Assembly (NCBI GenBank): GCA_965215825.1
Contig: CBDCEM010000003.1
Span: forward strand, 5,332,001 to 5,396,000
Origin: JAWPMT01 sp965215825
Lineage (GTDB): Bacteria; Bacteroidota; Bacteroidia; Cytophagales; Cyclobacteriaceae
DNA length: 64,000 bases
Direction: 5' to 3'
A program made the translations under genes and the position numbers. Below the pieces are notes generated by a model. That model saw nothing but the letters and a program-made list of their open reading frames with translations. It searched no databases and was not told the DNA's origin. Positions 49,918 through 59,349 of this stretch are shown here, piece after piece. How positions within the stretch are numbered: position 1 is the stretch's first letter; each line of letters opens with the position of its first letter.

Positions 49918-50955
49918 ATGTTTAAGCTCATACGATCTTTGCTCTTCTTATTGCCTGCCGAAAAGGCACATCACTTCACTACGACGATGATTAAGTGGAT
50001 TTTTAAGATCCCTGGCATCAAACAAATGATGCGTAAAACCTTTGTAGTGAATGATCCCAAATTGGCCCAAAATGTATTCGGCATCAATTTCCCTAACCCT
50101 GTAGGTCTTGCGGCAGGATTTGACAAAAACGCGGATTTCCTCCATGAGTTATCATGCCTGGGGTTTGGGTTCCTGGAAGTCGGCACCATCACGCCTAAGG
50201 GACAAACGGGCAATCCGACTCCAAGGCTTTTTAGGTTAAAAAAAGACAAGGCACTTATCAACCGGATGGGCTTTAATAACGAGGGGCTCGATCATGCGGT
50301 CCATCGATTGAAGCATCGACCAAAAGTGGTTCCGATTGGCGGCAATATTGGAAAAAACAAAGTCACGCCCAATGAAAATGCACAAGACGACTATGTAGCA
50401 TGTTTTCATGCCCTGCATGAACTAGTGGATTATTTTGTAGTCAATGTAAGCTCGCCAAATACCCCGAATTTGCGAGATTTACAGGAGAAAGAACCACTGA
50501 AGGTCTTACTTGAAAAGCTAATTGAGTCCAATGCAGAGAAGAAACTAACCAAGCCCATTCTTCTCAAGATTGCCCCGGACCTTACCGAATCACAATTAAA
50601 TGATATTTTGGAGATCTTGCATGAAGTACCTATCGATGGTGTGATTGCTACCAATACCACCATAGATCGGTCCGGACTTAATACGGCTAAGAACGATGTA
50701 GATGCCCTTGGCGCTGGTGGACTGAGCGGAAAGCCTCTGCGTGTAAGATCAACTGAAGTTATTCGTTATTTAAGGAAACATGATCCGGAAATTCCCATAA
50801 TCGCCGTAGGTGGTATCCATGATGTCGAATCTGCTTTAGAAAAGTGGGATGCCGGAGCCAACCTGCTACAACTGTATACAGGATTCATATATGAAGGCCC
50901 CGGACTGATCAAAAGAATCAACAAAGCGATTCTACGGCGCATGGAAGAAGCCTGA
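49918..50955 (+). CDS. pyrD: Quinone-dependent dihydroorotate dehydrogenase (class 2)
   Basis: The enzyme oxidises dihydroorotate to orotate at the membrane, giving electrons to quinone. Start at 49918 (MFKLIRSLLFLLPAEKAHHFT) has the amphipathic membrane-binding helix of class 2; the ATG at 49858 adds 20 unrelated residues. The 345 residues carry FPNPVGLAAGFDKNADF, VGTITPKGQTGNPTPRLFRL, GFNNEGLDH, the catalytic Ser in NVSSPNTPNLRDLQ, ATNTT and GGLSGKPLR. It is divergent from the toxin-antitoxin operon. Confidence 0.96.
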   Translation: MFKLIRSLLFLLPAEKAHHFTTTMIKWIFKIPGIKQMMRKTFVVNDPKLAQNVFGINFPNPVGLAAGFDKNADFLHELSCLGFGFLEVGTITPKGQTGNPTPRLFRLKKDKALINRMGFNNEGLDHAVHRLKHRPKVVPIGGNIGKNKVTPNENAQDDYVACFHALHELVDYFVVNVSSPNTPNLRDLQEKEPLKVLLEKLIESNAEKKLTKPILLKIAPDLTESQLNDILEILHEVPIDGVIATNTTIDRSGLNTAKNDVDALGAGGLSGKPLRVRSTEVIRYLRKHDPEIPIIAVGGIHDVESALEKWDAGANLLQLYTGFIYEGPGLIKRINKAILRRMEEA

Positions 50956-51030
50956 TCATTGCTTATTTTTGTTTTAACTCTATTTTAGAAGTACAATAGA
51001 CCTTTGATGTTTAGGGCCAATCCCTAATCA

Positions 51031-53682
51031 ATGCTGCCAATGGCAAAAAACACATTCAAGAACAAAAAGCCAGAAAAGGCTAAACCAAAAAAATCGCTCA
51101 AATTTTCCTTCAATTTTATTGAGGATCGCAAGTTTCAGATTGCCATGGGGCTCTTGTTTTCCCTATCGTCTATCTTTCTTTTCATTGCTATCCTCTCCTA
51201 TCTGAGTACGGGAAGGGAAGACCAAAGTATTGTTGATGCGCTCCTTTCATCCAGTATCAAGGAATCAGGACTTGAGGTTGCCAATTGGTTTGGCATTGTA
51301 GGTGCAACAGTGGCCCACTTCTTTGTCTTCAAATGGTTTGGCATATCGAGTTTACTTGTTGCTCCCTTGCTGTTTGTGATTGGCTACCAATTACTGTACC
51401 AGCGACAACTTTTGCCAATCCTACGGTTCTCGGTTTTTGTCATTTTCTATGTACTCTGGGTAAGTATGATAATGGGTTATTTCCTGATCAATTCCAGTGA
51501 ATTTTCATCCTGGGGTTTTCTTTCAGGAGGAATCGGATTTGAGTTATCCATTATTCTGGAGAGCCTCATGGGTTGGGGAGCGGGTCTGATCTTGCTATTT
51601 CTGGTAGTGGTATTTAACATGTATTTCTTCAACATCACGCAAATCCCGGCTTTGGCAGGGTGGACAGATAAGGTCAATGCATTCTTTAACAACATTGGCA
51701 ACCTTTTCAAATCCAATTCGGAAGATGAAGAAGACACTCAATCAGATTTGAGCTCCGTGCTGGAGCAGGTAAAAAAGGAAGTAGAACAGGAAGATGAACA
51801 AAAGGATCGCATTGTTGCTTCCAACATGATCGAAGATGAAGAGGACGAAGAAGAAGAGGAATGGGAAATAGAACCACTCAAAAAGACACGGTCGAAACCC
51901 ATCAAAGAAGGACCTATTTTTTCAATTGAGTCATCTACGAGTGAAGCAGCCACTGAATCAGTAAATAAAGAACCTCCGGAACCTATCCAGCCTCAAGCCC
52001 CCCCCGCACCATTAACACCTGAGCCTGAGGAAGAGGAAGAAGCAGTTGATAACACCATTGCTTTTGAACCCCTCACGCCGATCACTAAACCCAAACCGAC
52101 TCCAGTAGAAGACCTTTCCATGGAGGTTGAAGAAGCAAAGTTTGAAGAGAAGGTGGTTGAAGTTTCGGAGAACTACGATCCTACAATGGACCTTCCACGG
52201 TATCAGTTTCCGTCCATTGACCTCCTGATAGAGTATCCGGAAAAAAACGTACAGGTATCCAAAGAAGAATTAGAAGCCAACAAGGACAAAATTGTTGAGA
52301 CCTTGATCAACTTCAAGATTGGCATTTCGAGCATCAAAGCGACCATTGGCCCAACGGTAACTTTGTACGAGATCATTCCTGAAGCTGGAGTTAAAATCTC
52401 CAAAATCAAAAACCTGGAGGATGACATTGCGCTGAGCCTTGCTGCTCTGGGGATACGGATCATCGCCCCTATTCCCGGACGCGGAACCATTGGTATAGAG
52501 GTGCCGAATAAAAACCGCGAGATGGTCGATAGCCGCTCTGTGATTTCCACAGAGAAATTCATGAAGAGCGATAAGGAATTGCCAGTAGTTCTTGGCAAGA
52601 CCATTTCCAATGAGGTCTTTGTGACAGATCTGGCCAAAATGCCGCACTTGCTAATGGCAGGAGCCACAGGGCAAGGAAAATCAGTTGGACTGAACATCAT
52701 TCTGACATCTCTGCTTTACAAAAAGCACCCTTCTCAACTGAAGTTTGTCCTGGTGGACCCGAAGAAGGTGGAACTGACCTTATTCAACCACCTGGAGCGT
52801 CACTACCTGGCCAAGTTACCAGATGGCGAAGAATCCATCATCACGGATACAAGTCAGGTGATCCACACGCTCAATTCACTTTGTATTGAAATGGACAACC
52901 GGTATGACTTGCTGAAAGATGCCGGGTGCCGCAATATCAAGGAATACAATAAGAAATTTGTCAATAGAAGATTGAACCCAACAAAGGGTCACTCTTTCAT
53001 GCCATACATCGTTTTGGTTATCGATGAGTTGGCGGATTTGATGATGACAGCTGGAAAAGAAGTGGAAACGCCGATTGCCCGACTGGCTCAATTGGCCCGA
53101 GCCATTGGAATTCACTTAATTGTGGCCACGCAGCGGCCTTCTGTGAATGTGATCACGGGTATCATCAAAGCGAATTTCCCTGCTCGCCTGTCCTTCCGGG
53201 TGACCTCTAAGGTAGATTCAAGAACCATTCTGGATACCGGAGGCGCAGAGCAATTGATTGGTATGGGAGATATGCTCCTGTCTTTGGGCTCGGAAATGAC
53301 CCGTTTGCAATGTGCTTTTGTTGACACTCCTGAAGTGGATCGCATCTGCGAGTTCATTGGCGAACAGCGTGGATATGACTCTGCTTATCTTCTTCCCGAA
53401 TTCGTCGGTGAAGAAGAGTCATCGGCAATTGGCGTCGATTTATCGGATAGAGATGTGCTTTTTCCTGACGCTGCTCGATTAATTGTAACCCATCAACAGG
53501 GAAGTACGTCTCTGATCCAGAGAAAAATGAAACTAGGTTACAATCGTGCGGGTCGATTGATCGACCAGCTGGAAGTAGCAGGTATCGTGGGGCCTTTTGA
53601 AGGAAGTAAGGCCCGGGAAGTTTTAATCAAGGACGAATACAGTTTGGAACAGTTATTGACTGAACTAGAAAATAAATACTAA
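51031..53682 (+). CDS. ftsK: DNA translocase FtsK
   Basis: FtsK pumps DNA at the division septum and activates Xer recombination. The 883-residue protein has four N-terminal membrane segments (about 30-200), a long acidic and Pro-rich linker (about 230-400; EEDTQSDLSS, EEEEEEWEIEP), and the RecA-like motor. The Walker A is GATGQGKS at 544-551 and the Walker B VIDELADLMM lies near 664. The C-terminal gamma winged helix (about 815-883) ends EVLIKDEYSLEQLL. Start is 51031 or the second ATG at 51040. lolA follows 12 bp later. XerD is encoded at 46386. Confidence 0.96.
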   Translation: MLPMAKNTFKNKKPEKAKPKKSLKFSFNFIEDRKFQIAMGLLFSLSSIFLFIAILSYLSTGREDQSIVDALLSSSIKESGLEVANWFGIVGATVAHFFVFKWFGISSLLVAPLLFVIGYQLLYQRQLLPILRFSVFVIFYVLWVSMIMGYFLINSSEFSSWGFLSGGIGFELSIILESLMGWGAGLILLFLVVVFNMYFFNITQIPALAGWTDKVNAFFNNIGNLFKSNSEDEEDTQSDLSSVLEQVKKEVEQEDEQKDRIVASNMIEDEEDEEEEEWEIEPLKKTRSKPIKEGPIFSIESSTSEAATESVNKEPPEPIQPQAPPAPLTPEPEEEEEAVDNTIAFEPLTPITKPKPTPVEDLSMEVEEAKFEEKVVEVSENYDPTMDLPRYQFPSIDLLIEYPEKNVQVSKEELEANKDKIVETLINFKIGISSIKATIGPTVTLYEIIPEAGVKISKIKNLEDDIALSLAALGIRIIAPIPGRGTIGIEVPNKNREMVDSRSVISTEKFMKSDKELPVVLGKTISNEVFVTDLAKMPHLLMAGATGQGKSVGLNIILTSLLYKKHPSQLKFVLVDPKKVELTLFNHLERHYLAKLPDGEESIITDTSQVIHTLNSLCIEMDNRYDLLKDAGCRNIKEYNKKFVNRRLNPTKGHSFMPYIVLVIDELADLMMTAGKEVETPIARLAQLARAIGIHLIVATQRPSVNVITGIIKANFPARLSFRVTSKVDSRTILDTGGAEQLIGMGDMLLSLGSEMTRLQCAFVDTPEVDRICEFIGEQRGYDSAYLLPEFVGEEESSAIGVDLSDRDVLFPDAARLIVTHQQGSTSLIQRKMKLGYNRAGRLIDQLEVAGIVGPFEGSKAREVLIKDEYSLEQLLTELENKY

Positions 53683-53694
53683 AAAATTCAAGAG

Positions 53695-54366
53695 ATGAGA
53701 AGAGTAGCGTTGATGTTTATGATGGTTTGTTTCGTGGCTACAGCTTTCGGACAATATGATGCCGCTGCCTTGAAGATATTGGATGCAATGAGTGCGAAAT
53801 ATAAAAACGCACCTGCATTTTCGGCAGCGTTCACTCAAAATTTAAAAAACCCTACAGCAGGTCTGGATGAATCCATCGAAGGAAAAATTGCCGTCAAGGA
53901 AGACAAATATCTCCTTGAAGTCTCAGGACAATTCGTATACAACAATGGAATGGATGTTTATACCTACAATCCAGAGATCAATGAGCTCACCATCGCTACT
54001 TATGATGCTGAAGAGCAGGAGATCAGTTTGAACAATATCTATGATATCTACAAAAAAGGCTTCAAATATGCTATATACGAGGTAATCAAAGGAGTCACGT
54101 TTATCGATCTTGACCCGGAAGACAAAAGCGATAAAAGTTACTTTAAAATCCGAATGGAAATCGATGGAAGTGATCGCTTACAAGCCTTTTCCGTATTTGA
54201 ACCTTCAGGAAATGTTTATCGCTACAGTATCAGCGATTTTCTGGAAAGATCGGACCTCAATGATGATTCATTTGTGTTTGACATTAACAATCACATTCCT
54301 GCAGACCTGAATCAGGAAGAAAAAACTGAATTTCTTAAGTCTCTTGAGACGATAGATTTTAGGTAG
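53695..54366 (+). CDS. lolA: Outer-membrane lipoprotein carrier protein LolA
   Basis: LolA carries lipoproteins through the periplasm from LolCDE to the outer membrane. The 223-residue protein has a signal peptide (MRRVALMFMMVCFVATAFG) and a half-barrel body: PAFSAAFTQNLKNPTAGLDESIEGKIAVKEDKYLLEV in pieces, YTYNPEINELTIATYDAEEQEISLNN, then FIDLDPEDKSDKSYFKIRMEID. The FTQ/FEQ and SGxF features are typical of the Bacteroidota LolA. It starts 12 bp after ftsK and is followed by a terminator, so ftsK-lolA is an operon. Confidence 0.9.
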   Translation: MRRVALMFMMVCFVATAFGQYDAAALKILDAMSAKYKNAPAFSAAFTQNLKNPTAGLDESIEGKIAVKEDKYLLEVSGQFVYNNGMDVYTYNPEINELTIATYDAEEQEISLNNIYDIYKKGFKYAIYEVIKGVTFIDLDPEDKSDKSYFKIRMEIDGSDRLQAFSVFEPSGNVYRYSISDFLERSDLNDDSFVFDINNHIPADLNQEEKTEFLKSLETIDFR

Positions 54367-54388
54367 ATAAAGTATTATCCTGACGAAG

Positions 54389-54426
54389 AAGCCCTTCAGC
54401 ATTCTGGTGTTGAGGGGCTTTTTTAA
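54389..54426 (+). terminator. Terminator after lolA
   Basis: A stem with AAGCCC-TTCAGCA pairing with TGTTGA-GGGGCTT (one mismatch) is followed by six T. It ends the ftsK-lolA unit. The remaining 54427-54671 gap shows no gene or clear promoter. Confidence 0.8.
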
Positions 54427-54671
54427 TTTTCGTTCAAAACAATTCACACGCTCCTCTTTCCTGTTTTGAAAATATTCCCAACAAAACACTTGTTTACATT
54501 GTCACCAACGTAGCCATCTCAACATAACTGCCTGTTTATCAGACTTATTTAACCATAGTTTTCGAACGGTTAGCTCCTCCCACACTTTGATTCGATCTTG
54601 AAATTTATTAATTTCATCTAAACGGTTTCAGTTAGTTATTGAAGCCTTTCATACAACCAACCATAAACCAC

Positions 54672-56567
54672 ATGAAAAAGCGAACCATTGTCATCTCGCT
54701 TGTCGGATTGGTACTCATTGCCTTCATAGGAGCCAGTTCCATGCTCAGTAGAGGAGAAAAACAAATGTTGCAACAAGTTTCACAAGACCCTTCAGGAACT
54801 GCTGCAATCGATCTGGGGAGCATCGCTCCACCTAACACGAATAACCTGTCAGCTCAACCCGACTTTGACATCTTCGCGTGGAATAGCTTCATTGCACTAA
54901 GCTGGCCCGCTGTTGAGCCAACAGCCGCAAACGGCTACCTGCGAGGCATCCCCAACGTTCAGAAAACGTTCAAAGATGCCCAACCTGGTGATTTGCTGGT
55001 CTGGGAGACTTTCAAGGAAAAAAGAGAAGTTTTCAATCAGGTCAAAGTGACCGGAACAGATACTGTTCCTTATCTCTACCCCTGGAATTCTGAACCGGAT
55101 TACGGTCCATTAATTCCAGCAGAAGTAGACAGTGATCCCCTGGCCCCTATAGAAAAACACCCCAAAGTACTTTTCCAGAGAAGGAAGCAGATGACCCCCT
55201 ACAATACTTTCGATGAGACGGCCGAAGTGGGATCAGAAGCGTTGGAATTTTATTTTCCGGACAGCACCTTAAATCCAATCTTCGGGCGTCCTGTTGGTCC
55301 CAGGGTTTGGAAAGGTAACCCAACGGATGGCGTGCCTGTTTTGTATGAAGTAAAACTCAACTACGACTATTACAACTACATCAAAGCCAATGGACTTTAT
55401 ACTGACAATGCAGATTCGGTCAAAGCGGCAGCCGGCAGAGCAGAATTAAGGCTGCCCTACCGCACCTCTTCTCAGTTCGGGCCGAAGGAGCAGAAAAGTG
55501 GACAAAAATATCAGTTGGCTACAGGATATGATCAAAGCAAGGTAGAGACGCAATACGGCAATATTACCAGTGGTAGCAATACTCCACCTTTGATCGGTTC
55601 CATGCAATTCAAAGCTGCCTGGATGGCGCTAGATTCCACCTCCGCTGATACGGCAAACTACCATACGAGTCGTGCATTGTACTATGTGACCGATCCCTCT
55701 GGTCAACCGAAACCCGTTGAAGCCCTTTTTGGGCTAATCGGACTTCACATCATTCAGCGTGTACATGTAACAAATGATGAAGTTGACTCCAATCCTACCG
55801 GAGGGACGTTCATCTTCGCCACCTGGGAACATACTTCCATTCGTGACGACATCAAAGATGGATTCACACAATTCACTTATTCCAATTATTACAATCCTAT
55901 TGTTGATCCAGGAGCGGTGAAAAACGCTGATGGCACGTACAAAAACCCGCAGGGGTTTTATCCTCCAATTGATACCACCAAAGCCTTTGACGGAGTTTAT
56001 CAGGTACCCGCAAAATTCAATATTCTAAGCAATCCGGGTTCCACGACCTCTCCAGCCACCAAGGAAATAAACGACATGGTACACAGCATGCTCCCTGACG
56101 GGTCAGTTTGGAAGAATTATCAATTGGTTGGCACCCAATTCATTGCTATTGATGTCAGCAGTGCCTCTGTACTACAAGCTGCAGGAAAAACGCCCCGATA
56201 TCCCGTAACTCAGAATGATCCGCAGGGCATAGGACTTCCTGTATACCTGGCTAATCTGGTTATCGAAACCAATCAAGGCTTACAGCTTTTTCAGGGTCAG
56301 CCACCCGGAACCCTTACCATTCCCAATTATCAAGGAGCCGGAGTTGGCGTCAATGCCACTGCGAACTTTCTCCGGAACAACTCCAATACATCGTTCAACA
56401 GAGTAGCCTACAATATGGGAGGTTGTATGGGCTGTCATGGAGTAGCTCAAAGTAGAGGATTTTCTTTCAGCTTCGTCTTGCTGGGTGGCCGTGATGGCGC
56501 CAAGACGGATACCGAAACTCAATTCGAGATCCCTCCGCTTACCCCTGTCAATACCGACGGCAATTGA
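54672..56567 (+). CDS. Exported haem-c protein, partner of the amine oxidase
   Basis: ATG at 54672 (MKKRTIVISLVGLVLIAFIGASSML) gives a signal peptide; the TTG at 54639 is not needed. The 631-residue protein has a long N-terminal part without recognised domain (FDIFAWNSFIALSWPAVEP, WETFKEKREVF, then GSMQFKAAWMALD, FGLIGLHIIQRV and FIFATWEHTS). Near the C-terminus one haem c motif CMGCH at 585-589 follows GG. The length and the single haem are unusual. The gene is followed 29 bp later by a Tat-exported flavin amine oxidase, suggesting it takes the electrons of that enzyme. I know no named family. Confidence 0.8.
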   Translation: MKKRTIVISLVGLVLIAFIGASSMLSRGEKQMLQQVSQDPSGTAAIDLGSIAPPNTNNLSAQPDFDIFAWNSFIALSWPAVEPTAANGYLRGIPNVQKTFKDAQPGDLLVWETFKEKREVFNQVKVTGTDTVPYLYPWNSEPDYGPLIPAEVDSDPLAPIEKHPKVLFQRRKQMTPYNTFDETAEVGSEALEFYFPDSTLNPIFGRPVGPRVWKGNPTDGVPVLYEVKLNYDYYNYIKANGLYTDNADSVKAAAGRAELRLPYRTSSQFGPKEQKSGQKYQLATGYDQSKVETQYGNITSGSNTPPLIGSMQFKAAWMALDSTSADTANYHTSRALYYVTDPSGQPKPVEALFGLIGLHIIQRVHVTNDEVDSNPTGGTFIFATWEHTSIRDDIKDGFTQFTYSNYYNPIVDPGAVKNADGTYKNPQGFYPPIDTTKAFDGVYQVPAKFNILSNPGSTTSPATKEINDMVHSMLPDGSVWKNYQLVGTQFIAIDVSSASVLQAAGKTPRYPVTQNDPQGIGLPVYLANLVIETNQGLQLFQGQPPGTLTIPNYQGAGVGVNATANFLRNNSNTSFNRVAYNMGGCMGCHGVAQSRGFSFSFVLLGGRDGAKTDTETQFEIPPLTPVNTDGN

Positions 56568-56596
56568 TTGATTCCAGATCACAAAAACATTGAACG

Positions 56597-59161
56597 ATGA
56601 AAAAGAAAGAAAATAACTCCAGAAGATCCTTTTTGAAAAATGCAGCATTTGGTGCCGGAGCGGCCTCAAGCTTTGGGGTGATGACCTCTGCATGTGCTGT
56701 AAGTCAGCCTGGTACAGGTATCATCTCCGAATTAGACGAAACCGATGTTCCTAATGTAGATACCGATGTTGTTGTCGTGGGAGCCGGTGTTTCAGGCACA
56801 TATGCTGCTGCGAGGCTTGCGCTCATTGATATAAAAGCCCCAATTGTCAGTAATACCCAGAGACAGGGTACTACTCCTACTGTTACCCCACAACCACCCC
56901 GGGCTGGTGGAGTGATCGACCAGTACCTCAAGTCCAAAAACAAACAAAAGCTAACGGTCAAACTATATGAATATTCCGGCAGGGTTGGCGGTCGCTTATT
57001 ATCGACACCAATAGAAGGTGTGGATGGTGAAAATGTTGGTCCGCTGCGGTATGCTGAGTTTGGTGGGTTTCGATTCGATAGGCAAATGAAGATCGTATGG
57101 GAAACGGCGCAGGCGCTAGGTCTGACGGACGAGCCATTTTATTATGAAGACATCAACGTCGAACAAAATAACATTGTAAATGTACGTGGAGATCTTTATC
57201 CCAATCAACCGCAGGCAGGTAAACCGGAAACCAACATTTCAAACTCTTACCCTAAATTAAGCACAGTAGAGTTGAGCTTACTGAATGCTGGGCTCGATTT
57301 AGGAAACTACATTACCGATTTGGCTTTTGGCGCTTCTCTCTCACCTGCAATTGCAGGTGGGCCTGCGGTATACCCCAACGTGGTAAGCATTGCCAAAAAC
57401 GCTTCAACGAGCACTTATCCAAAGCTAGACGTCACACTTGAATACCAAAACAATCCATCATCCAGGGTAATCGTGACAATACCCGGAGATGTGAATGGTT
57501 ACTCATTTGCCTTCGTGGCTTATCACTATGCTTTCAATGTAGGTGACTGGAGTACTGTACAAGCAATAGGAGATTCGTATGAAAGTGCTAAGCTTAAATC
57601 TAATATTGCCGGAAGACCTTTTACAGATTGGTCCTGGTGGGCTTTGAAGCGTCATTATCTGACTCAGGAGGCCGTAGATATGTTGGAAGACACTGGTGGA
57701 TATAATGAGCAGGGTAGTTCAGGAAGTATTGAAACAGACGTGGATGAGGGCTTTTATTTCTCTCCGAAAAGTGGTCCCCTGACTTATTATACGCAAAGTG
57801 ACCCATTTTCAGCAAAAACGGCATGGAGACATATTACAGAAGGGTATTCTGCCATCCCTCAACAACTCTTTGGGAAATTCAGTAATCTCTCCGGTGACAA
57901 ATCGATCGATGTGGTTAAAAAACAACTCATTGCCTTCACCAAGCAAAATGTGGGTCCCAGGTACAAGTGCTTGTTCTACAAGCGACAACAGGGACCTTCC
58001 GCCTCTATATCTGGCTCAGAAGCTCTGTTTCAGTACGAGCAAAATCTCATGACGGTCACTTACCTTAAAGATCTACAAAAACCTGGTCCCCTTTCTAATG
58101 CAGAAAATGAGAAACTGGTCGCCGCTCAGGCAGTTTTGGCGAATTACGAAATTGTTTATTGTGAATTCCTGGTGTTATCTCTCCCAAGAAGAGCGCTGGA
58201 GCTGATCAATCAAAACAATTTCTTCTTTGGAAGTATGGGCGTACAAAAGTTACTCAATCAGTCTGTGAACGACATCCTTGCGATGCGATTGTTCATGGCC
58301 TATCCAAAACCCTGGTGGCTGAATGCTCCTTTTTATCAGGAAGCACTCCAGCCCTCCAGCGACCCTTATCAGAACAATGACCCTCTTACCCAATCACAAT
58401 TCTATCCCGTGGGTAGAACAAGGACTGATCTGGGAATTCGGCAATTGTATTACTGGTGCTATAACAAACTGGCCAGTCCGTTAAATCCATCTGGCAGCAA
58501 TATCAAAGGAAACTATACCGACCCTGATGCACCTGCGGTATTATTAGCCAGTTATAACAATGGTGATGCTACACGGTATTGGAAAGCCATTCAGTATGGC
58601 CAGCCTTATGACCTGATTTCTGGCTCACAGACTCCTCAGGCACATTTGTTTAATCAGGCTGCGGGTAAGCCTGCGGAGAACCTTAACATTCGGAACCCTC
58701 AGGCTGGGGGTCCCAGGCATGGCAGTCAGACCATGGGGATCGAGGCTCATAAACAAATCGTCGAGCTGCATGGCATGTCTGGCAATTACAATGAAATCCC
58801 ACTTCCCTATTACGTTCATTTTGAGGATTGGTCCAAAGATCCCTGGGGCGCGGGATGGCATAGTTGGAGGTCTGGTTACTCCAAAGAAGAATTCATTCCG
58901 AAAATCCGGAGGCCATTGAAAGATGAAAACATCTACATCATAGGTGAGTGCTATTCCAATGTACAAGGCTGGGTACAGGGTGCGTTAAACGCCGCTGAAT
59001 CCATGCTTCAATGTGATCTGGGGCTTCCCTGGGCTTCCTGGTTATCGATTGATGGTATATGGTTAGGTCAGGGTACGCGATGGGTACAGGCTTCTAATGA
59101 TGATCCGGATCCAAACCCATGTCTCAACGGTGTTCCGCTAGCTCCGGGCATCAAAAAATAA
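56597..59161 (+). CDS. Tat-exported FAD-dependent amine oxidase
   Basis: The 854-residue flavoenzyme has a Tat signal (SRRSFLKNAAFGAGAASSFG, twin Arg at 9-10) and a following Cys. The FAD-binding motif VVVVGAGVSGTYAAARLAL begins near 54. About 45 residues then intervene before the usual next segment LYEYSGRVGGRLLST. It continues GPLRYAEFGGFRF, a long helical and mixed middle, and ends NIYIIGECYSNVQGWVQGALNAAESML, the C-terminal FAD contact of the monoamine/L-amino-acid oxidase family. The substrate (amine or amino acid) is not predictable. It is downstream of the haem-c protein and surely co-transcribed. Periplasmic by the Tat signal. Confidence 0.9.
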   Translation: MKKKENNSRRSFLKNAAFGAGAASSFGVMTSACAVSQPGTGIISELDETDVPNVDTDVVVVGAGVSGTYAAARLALIDIKAPIVSNTQRQGTTPTVTPQPPRAGGVIDQYLKSKNKQKLTVKLYEYSGRVGGRLLSTPIEGVDGENVGPLRYAEFGGFRFDRQMKIVWETAQALGLTDEPFYYEDINVEQNNIVNVRGDLYPNQPQAGKPETNISNSYPKLSTVELSLLNAGLDLGNYITDLAFGASLSPAIAGGPAVYPNVVSIAKNASTSTYPKLDVTLEYQNNPSSRVIVTIPGDVNGYSFAFVAYHYAFNVGDWSTVQAIGDSYESAKLKSNIAGRPFTDWSWWALKRHYLTQEAVDMLEDTGGYNEQGSSGSIETDVDEGFYFSPKSGPLTYYTQSDPFSAKTAWRHITEGYSAIPQQLFGKFSNLSGDKSIDVVKKQLIAFTKQNVGPRYKCLFYKRQQGPSASISGSEALFQYEQNLMTVTYLKDLQKPGPLSNAENEKLVAAQAVLANYEIVYCEFLVLSLPRRALELINQNNFFFGSMGVQKLLNQSVNDILAMRLFMAYPKPWWLNAPFYQEALQPSSDPYQNNDPLTQSQFYPVGRTRTDLGIRQLYYWCYNKLASPLNPSGSNIKGNYTDPDAPAVLLASYNNGDATRYWKAIQYGQPYDLISGSQTPQAHLFNQAAGKPAENLNIRNPQAGGPRHGSQTMGIEAHKQIVELHGMSGNYNEIPLPYYVHFEDWSKDPWGAGWHSWRSGYSKEEFIPKIRRPLKDENIYIIGECYSNVQGWVQGALNAAESMLQCDLGLPWASWLSIDGIWLGQGTRWVQASNDDPDPNPCLNGVPLAPGIKK

Positions 59162-59172
59162 GAGAAGGGAAG

Positions 59173-59294
59173 CTGTCCTAAAAGTCACAATCACAAAGAA
59201 TTTTATTACAGGAGCCCGTCAAAATGGATGTTTCAGAGCCGTAGAATAAGGTTTCGATGAACTCAACCTGACACCTTGGGTATTTTTAGGACAG
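59173..59294. repeat. MITE-like intergenic repeat with 11-bp terminal inverted repeats
   Basis: CTGTCCTAAAA (59173-59183) and TTTTAGGACAG (59284-59294) are perfect inverted repeats that bound 122 bp without a gene. The inner part contains GGTTTCGATGAACTCAACCT, which resembles, from memory, a dispersed GGTTTCGACAAGCTCAACCT-type element of Bacteroidota intergenic DNA. No clear target duplication is seen. It could also act as a terminator for the oxidase operon. Confidence 0.55.
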
Positions 59295-59349
59295 ACTCTT
59301 TCTTTTTCCGCTTTCAAAAAAAGAGGGATTATTCACTATTTTCGGCCCT

